A stretch of 64,000 nt of DNA from Perlabentimonas gracilis (GTDB lineage: Bacteria > Bacteroidota > Bacteroidia > Bacteroidales > Tenuifilaceae): positions 1-64,000 of the forward strand of contig NZ_JAANIG010000014.1 of assembly GCF_011174675.1 (NCBI RefSeq), given 5' to 3'. The translations under genes and the position numbers were made by a program. Shown one piece after another: positions 60,246 through 64,000 of this stretch. How positions within the stretch are numbered: position 1 is the first letter of the stretch; each line of letters opens with the position of its first letter. The notes under the pieces are model-generated. The model did no database searches. It saw only the letters and a list, made by a program, of their open reading frames with translations, and had not been told where the DNA came from.

Positions 60246-61318
60246 TACCTCCTAACCCTCGCATTCCCCTCCCAGATACTCCAAATCATATCCTCGTCGG
60301 CAGGTTGGCCGTAGTCGGTTTCGAAGGTTGTGGCAATCGCTCCTGAAGCCCATCCAAACTGAGGCCATTTTTCAACAGGCCAGTCCTTAAGGATGGCGTA
60401 TAGTAGTCCTCCCACAAACCCATCGCCACCACCAATGCGGTCGAGAACGCGGATTGTTCTGGGTTTAATAACCTCCCACTGATTGCCCGCCAGCATAATG
60501 GCACCCCATAGGTGCTCGTTTACGCTAACAACCTCGCGCAGCGTGGTGGCAAAAACCGATGCGTTGGGGAACGATTCCTTTACCCTCCCAATCATCGCCT
60601 TAAAGCCTTCAATCTCGGCCTCTATATCCTTCCCGCCAGCTTCAGGACCCTCAATACCGAGGCAAAGTTGATAATCTTCCTCGTTGCCTATCAAAATATC
60701 TGAAACCGATGCTATTTCGGCAAAGATTTCTCTTAGCTCCTTCTCGCGATTTTTCCAAAATGTGGCTCTATAATTTAGGTCGAAAGAGATGCGTGTCCCG
60801 TGCTTTTTAGCCGCACGTGCCAATTCAAGGCAGAACTTGCTGGTATCTTCCGATAGCGCAGCAATTAGCCCCGATAGGTGCATTATTTGAACGCCCTCGA
60901 TTCCGAAGATTCGCTCCAGATCAAAATCCTTAACGTTTAGGGTACGACCAACTTCTCCGGCGCGGTCGTTCTGTACGCGAGGGCCACGGGTACCAAAACC
61001 GCTATCGGCAATGTTGAACTGGTGGCGATAGCCCCAGGGGTTGCCCTGTGGAACTTCGGGACCCTCGTACTCCATATTCCTTGCCCTAAGATTGGCTTTG
61101 ATGAACAGAGCAACTGGACTCCCCTTTACAAAGGTGGTTAGCACCTTTACGGGTAAACCCAGGTACGACGAAACGCTGGCTACGTTTGTTTCGGCGCTGG
61201 TGGCCTGCATCTTGAATAGCTCGCTGGAGTGAACGGGTTGTCCATTTAGCGGCGTAATGCGAACTCCCATACTGGTGGGTACCACCAAGGCGTACTTGCA
61301 GTTTTTTCGTAGTTCCAT
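60245..61318 (-). CDS. PfkB-family sugar kinase, divergent KDG-kinase paralogue
   Basis: 357 residues. The C-terminal PfkB signature with catalytic aspartate is intact (DRIGGGDGFVGGLLYA near 315-330), as are 'ISFDLNYRATFW' and 'LIGNEEDYQLCLGIEG'. The N-terminal part differs from the typical kinase encoded next door: the 'GEIMLRL' strand reads ALVVPTSMGVRITPL and the GGGEANVA motif reads ATSAETNVA. The sugar-binding side is therefore changed, so the substrate may not be KDG. It lies 140 bases after kdgK and 160 bases before the larA homologue. Confidence 0.85.
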   Translation of the reverse strand: MELRKNCKYALVVPTSMGVRITPLNGQPVHSSELFKMQATSAETNVASVSSYLGLPVKVLTTFVKGSPVALFIKANLRARNMEYEGPEVPQGNPWGYRHQFNIADSGFGTRGPRVQNDRAGEVGRTLNVKDFDLERIFGIEGVQIMHLSGLIAALSEDTSKFCLELARAAKKHGTRISFDLNYRATFWKNREKELREIFAEIASVSDILIGNEEDYQLCLGIEGPEAGGKDIEAEIEGFKAMIGRVKESFPNASVFATTLREVVSVNEHLWGAIMLAGNQWEVIKPRTIRVLDRIGGGDGFVGGLLYAILKDWPVEKWPQFGWASGAIATTFETDYGQPADEDMIWSIWEGNARVRR

Positions 61319-61413
61319 AGCGGTAGGTTTTATGGTCTTTAATCTTATTTAATTCAAAATACAATGTTCTTTAAAATAATATTCAAATCATTAGAATTGA
61401 ATTGCCTCGGAAT

Positions 61414-61438
61414 GGTTACTGAGCCTGTCGAAGTAACC
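61414..61438. repeat. Dispersed palindromic element with GAGCCTGTCGA core
   Basis: GGTTACT (61414-61420) and AGTAACC (61432-61438) flank GAGCCTGTCGA. The CTGAGCCTGTCGAAG core is a well-known dispersed intergenic repeat in Bacteroidota and some other phyla. It lies in the spacer between the two kinase genes. Function unknown. Confidence 0.7.
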
Positions 61439-61458
61439 AACTCTTGCCTATAGAAATA

Positions 61459-62496
61459 CTATCTAGCAACTCTTCCCGATGCATCGCCACCCATAAGCTT
61501 TTCAACTTCATCAACAGTAACTAGGTTGTAGTCGCCATAAATGGTATGCTTTAGGCACGATGCTGCCACGGCAAAATCCAGTGCTTTTTGGTCGTTATCC
61601 TGGTAGGTTAATAATCCATAGATTAATCCGCCCATGAATGAGTCGCCACCACCCACGCGGTCAACAATATGGGTGATTTGATATTGGCTCGACTCGTAAA
61701 GCTTTTTACCATCCCAAAGTACGCCAGCCCAGCTATTGTGGTTTGCATTTATTGATCCACGTAGCGTGGTTATAACCTTTTTGCATCGTGGGAATGCCTT
61801 CATTATCTGCTTCGAAACCGACTCGTAGGCAGCTGCCTCCACGTGACCCTTGGTAACATCAACCCCTTCGGGGTGAATGCCAAGTACCATAGTTGCATCC
61901 TCCTCGTTGCCAAGCACCACATCGGTTCCAGCAACCAGCTCGGGCATTACTTCGCCAGCTTTTTTGCCGTATTTCCAGAGATTTTTGCGGTAGTTCAAAT
62001 CGCACGAAACGGTGATTCCCTTCTCGTTGGCCTTCTTAATGGCCTCAAGGCAAACATCGGCTGCCCCCTGCGAAATGGCAGGAGTAATGCCAGTCCAATG
62101 AAACCAGGTTGCACCTTCAAACACTTTATCCCAATCAATCATACCCTTCTCTATCTCAGCAATGGATGAGTTTGCCCTATCGTAAATAACCTTGCTTCCG
62201 CGGCTCACCGCACCGGTTTCCAAAAAGTAGATACCCATACGGTTGCCACCCTTCACAATATTGCTAACCCCAACGCCAAAGCGTTTCAGATCCATAATAC
62301 ACGATTGGGCAATGTCGTTCTCGGGTAGGCGGGTAACAAAATCAACAGGAAGACCATAATTTGCCAGCGAAACGGCTACGTTGGCTTCGCCACCACCAAA
62401 GGTTGCGTTGAGCGAGGTCAATTGGCTGAAGCGTAAATATCCTGGGGTTGCAAGGCGCAACATTATCTCTCCAAAGGTTACAACTTTCTTTTCCAT
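61459..62496 (-). CDS. kdgK: 2-keto-3-deoxygluconate kinase
   Basis: 345 residues. The N-terminus VTFGEIMLRLATPGYLRFSQ, FGGGEANVAVSLANYG, SCDLNYRKNLW and the catalytic DRVGGGDSFMGGLIYG are all typical KDG kinase elements. It phosphorylates KDG, arriving either from pectin (KduI/KduD) or from mannonate (UxuA, encoded 42 bases upstream), to KDPG for the aldolase encoded at 39669. This makes the block the shared lower route of pectin and glucuronate catabolism. Confidence 0.94.
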   Translation of the reverse strand: MEKKVVTFGEIMLRLATPGYLRFSQLTSLNATFGGGEANVAVSLANYGLPVDFVTRLPENDIAQSCIMDLKRFGVGVSNIVKGGNRMGIYFLETGAVSRGSKVIYDRANSSIAEIEKGMIDWDKVFEGATWFHWTGITPAISQGAADVCLEAIKKANEKGITVSCDLNYRKNLWKYGKKAGEVMPELVAGTDVVLGNEEDATMVLGIHPEGVDVTKGHVEAAAYESVSKQIMKAFPRCKKVITTLRGSINANHNSWAGVLWDGKKLYESSQYQITHIVDRVGGGDSFMGGLIYGLLTYQDNDQKALDFAVAASCLKHTIYGDYNLVTVDEVEKLMGGDASGRVAR

Positions 62497-62537
62497 TGCT
62501 TTTGATGTTTAATCAGTTTCAGATTTAATGGGTTTAA

Positions 62538-63764
62538 TTACATCTCTTTTAGCTTTCGGCTCCTAATAATTCCTAGCTCAAGGCCACGCAGTTCGGCCAT
62601 TCCCTTTAACAGGCCAATGGCAGAGTAGCCAGGGTTTGTTTTTTTGTGTAGATCATCAAGAATTACATGACCGTGATCGGCACGCATGGGTATGCGGTAG
62701 TCGTGGCGATCGTTGGCCATTCGGCGCAGCTGCTCGTCGAGAATGGCAGCCACCACGCCGTACATATCCACATCGCCCTTTAGGTGTGCATCCTCAAGGA
62801 AACAGCCATCGGCATAACGCTTCACGCTGCGGAGGTGGGCAAAATGGATGTGATGCCCAAATTTCTTCACAAACTGAACAAGATTATTGTCCTCGCGGGC
62901 ACCAAGTGACCCGGTGCAAAGGGTGAACCCATTGGCCAGCGAGTTGGTGATATCGAGGATGTACTGAAAATCCTCAATGGTGCTAACAATGCGTGGCAAA
63001 CCAAACAGTGGGCGTGGGGGGTCATCGGGATGGATGGCCAGCCTTATGCCCAGTTCCTCGGCAACGGGTACAACCTTGCGAAGGAAGTATGTAAGGTTCT
63101 CGCGGTACTTCTTGTTATCAATATGCTTGTACTCCTTAAGTCGAAGTTTAAACTCTAGGAGTGAGTAGCCTTCCTGCGCACCGGGGAGTCCGGCAATAAT
63201 GTTATCCTGAAGTTTTTGTTTATCCTGTTCGGTCATTTTCGAGTAGCAAAGTACAGCCTTGTCAATCTCTTCATCGGTGTACTCCTCGGCAGCACCTTCC
63301 CTGTTAAGGATAAATAGGTCGAACGCAATAAACTCGCTGATATCGAATGCCAGGGCCTTGGCGCCGTCCTCTAGTTCCAGATCGAGGTTGGTGCGTGTCC
63401 AATCCACAACGGGCATAAAATTGTACACAATGGTTTTTATACCAATTGCAGCAACGTTACGCATGCTCTGTATGTAGTTCTCAATATACTTGTCCCTTTC
63501 GGGTTTTGCCAGCTTAATGCTGTCGTGTACAGGGATACTCTCAACCACTTCCCATTTTAATCCGGTGGGTTTTGGAGGGTGAACGGAGTCATCCCACTCT
63601 ATGGTTCTCTTGCGCTCAATGAGTTGGTCGAGATGCCAAACTTCGCCAATGGGTAGTTCGTGTAGAGCGTGAACAATGCCCGTAGCGCCGGCCTGGCGAA
63701 TGTCGCGAAGCGATACGGGGTCGTTGGGGCCATACCATCTCCAGGTTTCAATCATTCTTGTCAT
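62538..63764 (-). CDS. uxuA: D-mannonate dehydratase
   Basis: 408 residues, slightly longer than E. coli UxuA. Dehydrates D-mannonate to KDG. Family elements: MIETWRWYGPNDPVSL at the N-terminus, GIKTIVYNFMPVVDWTRT, LAIHPDDPPRPLFGLPRIVST and the C-terminal RADHGHVILDD. ATG 63764 and an internal ATG three codons later are both possible starts. Located 42 bases before kdgK and downstream of an SDR gene that probably supplies mannonate. Confidence 0.96.
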   Translation of the reverse strand: MTRMIETWRWYGPNDPVSLRDIRQAGATGIVHALHELPIGEVWHLDQLIERKRTIEWDDSVHPPKPTGLKWEVVESIPVHDSIKLAKPERDKYIENYIQSMRNVAAIGIKTIVYNFMPVVDWTRTNLDLELEDGAKALAFDISEFIAFDLFILNREGAAEEYTDEEIDKAVLCYSKMTEQDKQKLQDNIIAGLPGAQEGYSLLEFKLRLKEYKHIDNKKYRENLTYFLRKVVPVAEELGIRLAIHPDDPPRPLFGLPRIVSTIEDFQYILDITNSLANGFTLCTGSLGAREDNNLVQFVKKFGHHIHFAHLRSVKRYADGCFLEDAHLKGDVDMYGVVAAILDEQLRRMANDRHDYRIPMRADHGHVILDDLHKKTNPGYSAIGLLKGMAELRGLELGIIRSRKLKEM

Positions 63765-63842
63765 ATGTGCCTCGTGTAAAAAGTGTTTATGTATTGAAAT
63801 TAATAATTGATTTTGTAATATGTCATTTTAAGTTTTTTTCGA

Positions 63843-63866
63843 GTCCCCGCCTTCTGCGGGCAGGTT
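63843..63866. repeat. CCTGCCCGCAG/GGCGGGG-type intergenic repeat
   Basis: CCCCGCCTTCTGCGGGCAGG forms a short hairpin (CCCGC...GCGGG). It belongs to the same broad GC-rich class as 42523-42567. The remaining spacer 63765-63925 is AT-rich and shows nothing else. Confidence 0.5.
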
Positions 63867-63925
63867 TTGTGCTACTTTGAGTTCTTTGTGTCATAGCTAT
63901 ATCACAAAGGGAAGAACGAATTGTG

Positions 63926-64000
63926 TTAAACTCCTCCAAATGCGCTAAATCCGCCATCAACAGGAACTACAATTCCGGTGATAAACTCCGACAGATCGGA
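63926..64000 (-). CDS. SDR-family oxidoreductase, C-terminal end (cut by window edge)
   Basis: The last 24 residues of a minus-strand gene, beginning SDLSEFITGIVVPVDGGFSA and ending with FGGV before TAA at 63926-63928. The pattern S.F.TG..(I/V)..DGG is the usual C-terminus of short-chain dehydrogenases. In Bacteroidota such an SDR beside uxuA is usually the D-mannonate oxidoreductase (fructuronate reductase), but with only the tail visible that is inference from context. Confidence 0.75.
   Translation of the reverse strand, partial: SDLSEFITGIVVPVDGGFSAFGGV

Overview
The window reads as a chromosomal segment of a Bacteroidota bacterium, most likely of the Bacteroidales/Marinilabiliales type. 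The evidence is a SusC/SusD pair, a hybrid two-component system (HTCS) with Reg_prop propeller and AraC output, proteins ending in type IX secretion (T9SS) sorting domains, and promoters of the TTG/TTTG-N20-21-TAnnTTTG kind. No rRNA, tRNA, CRISPR array or complete mobile element was seen. Species cannot be assigned from the sequence alone.

Layout. Positions 1-82 hold the 5' end of an IS-type transposase gene. 375-4470 is a thiamine salvage operon on the minus strand: promoter, TPP riboswitch, TonB-dependent receptor, PnuT-type permease, thiamine pyrophosphokinase. 4536-5732 is an MFS transporter. 5890-12633 is a giant T9SS surface protein of 2247 residues built from choice-of-anchor modules, with a recent internal duplication. 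13067-16374 pairs an AbgT-type permease with a secreted C69 dipeptidase.

16590-46619 is a large pectin utilisation locus in three parts. (a) Minus strand, 32322 to 16590: pectate lyase, SusC, SusD, DUF4957/DUF5123-type lipoprotein, T9SS pectate lyase, GH105, a T9SS cadherin-like/LamG-like protein and a GH28 polygalacturonase, ending at a strong terminator. (b) Minus strand, 40346 to 32419: KDPG aldolase, a three-part TRAP transporter and the HTCS sensor. (c) Plus strand, 40558 to 46619: a LacI-type regulator, then kduI, kduD, a DUF4861 lipoprotein, a rhamnogalacturonan-acetylesterase-like esterase (CE12) and a pectinesterase (CE8). An identical 16-bp operator, within a longer shared block, overlaps the predicted start of transcription of both (b) and the kduI operon. 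One LacI regulator therefore probably controls uptake, catabolism and, by read-through, the surface sensor.

46688-55495 is a co-directional run of about 15 small genes unrelated to pectin (DUF4256, DUF6265-YciI fusion, DUF2200, DUF1801/YdhG, AHSA1/SRPBCC, VOC, Ogt, NTF2-like, P-loop kinase, cysteine-synthase-like enzyme and a CcrA-like subclass B1 metallo-beta-lactamase). It looks like an accessory detoxification/repair island.

55539-64000, minus strand, is a sugar-acid block: an SDR oxidoreductase (cut by the window edge), mannonate dehydratase uxuA, 2-keto-3-deoxygluconate kinase kdgK, a divergent PfkB paralogue, a LarA-family nickel-pincer racemase/epimerase homologue, pdxB, gnd and a small DUF2007 protein. 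It feeds the same KDG/KDPG route as the pectin locus. Intergenic spaces here and at 1620-1746 carry an unusual composite repeat: a CTCGT...ACGAG palindrome bordered by short tandem arrays whose unit is nearly always 7 bp although the unit sequence differs from array to array.

The best candidates for something undescribed are the LarA homologue in a mannonate/gluconate setting, the divergent kinase beside it, the DUF4861 and LamG/cadherin-like pectin-locus proteins, the LacI-over-HTCS wiring, and the heptamer-palindrome repeat family.
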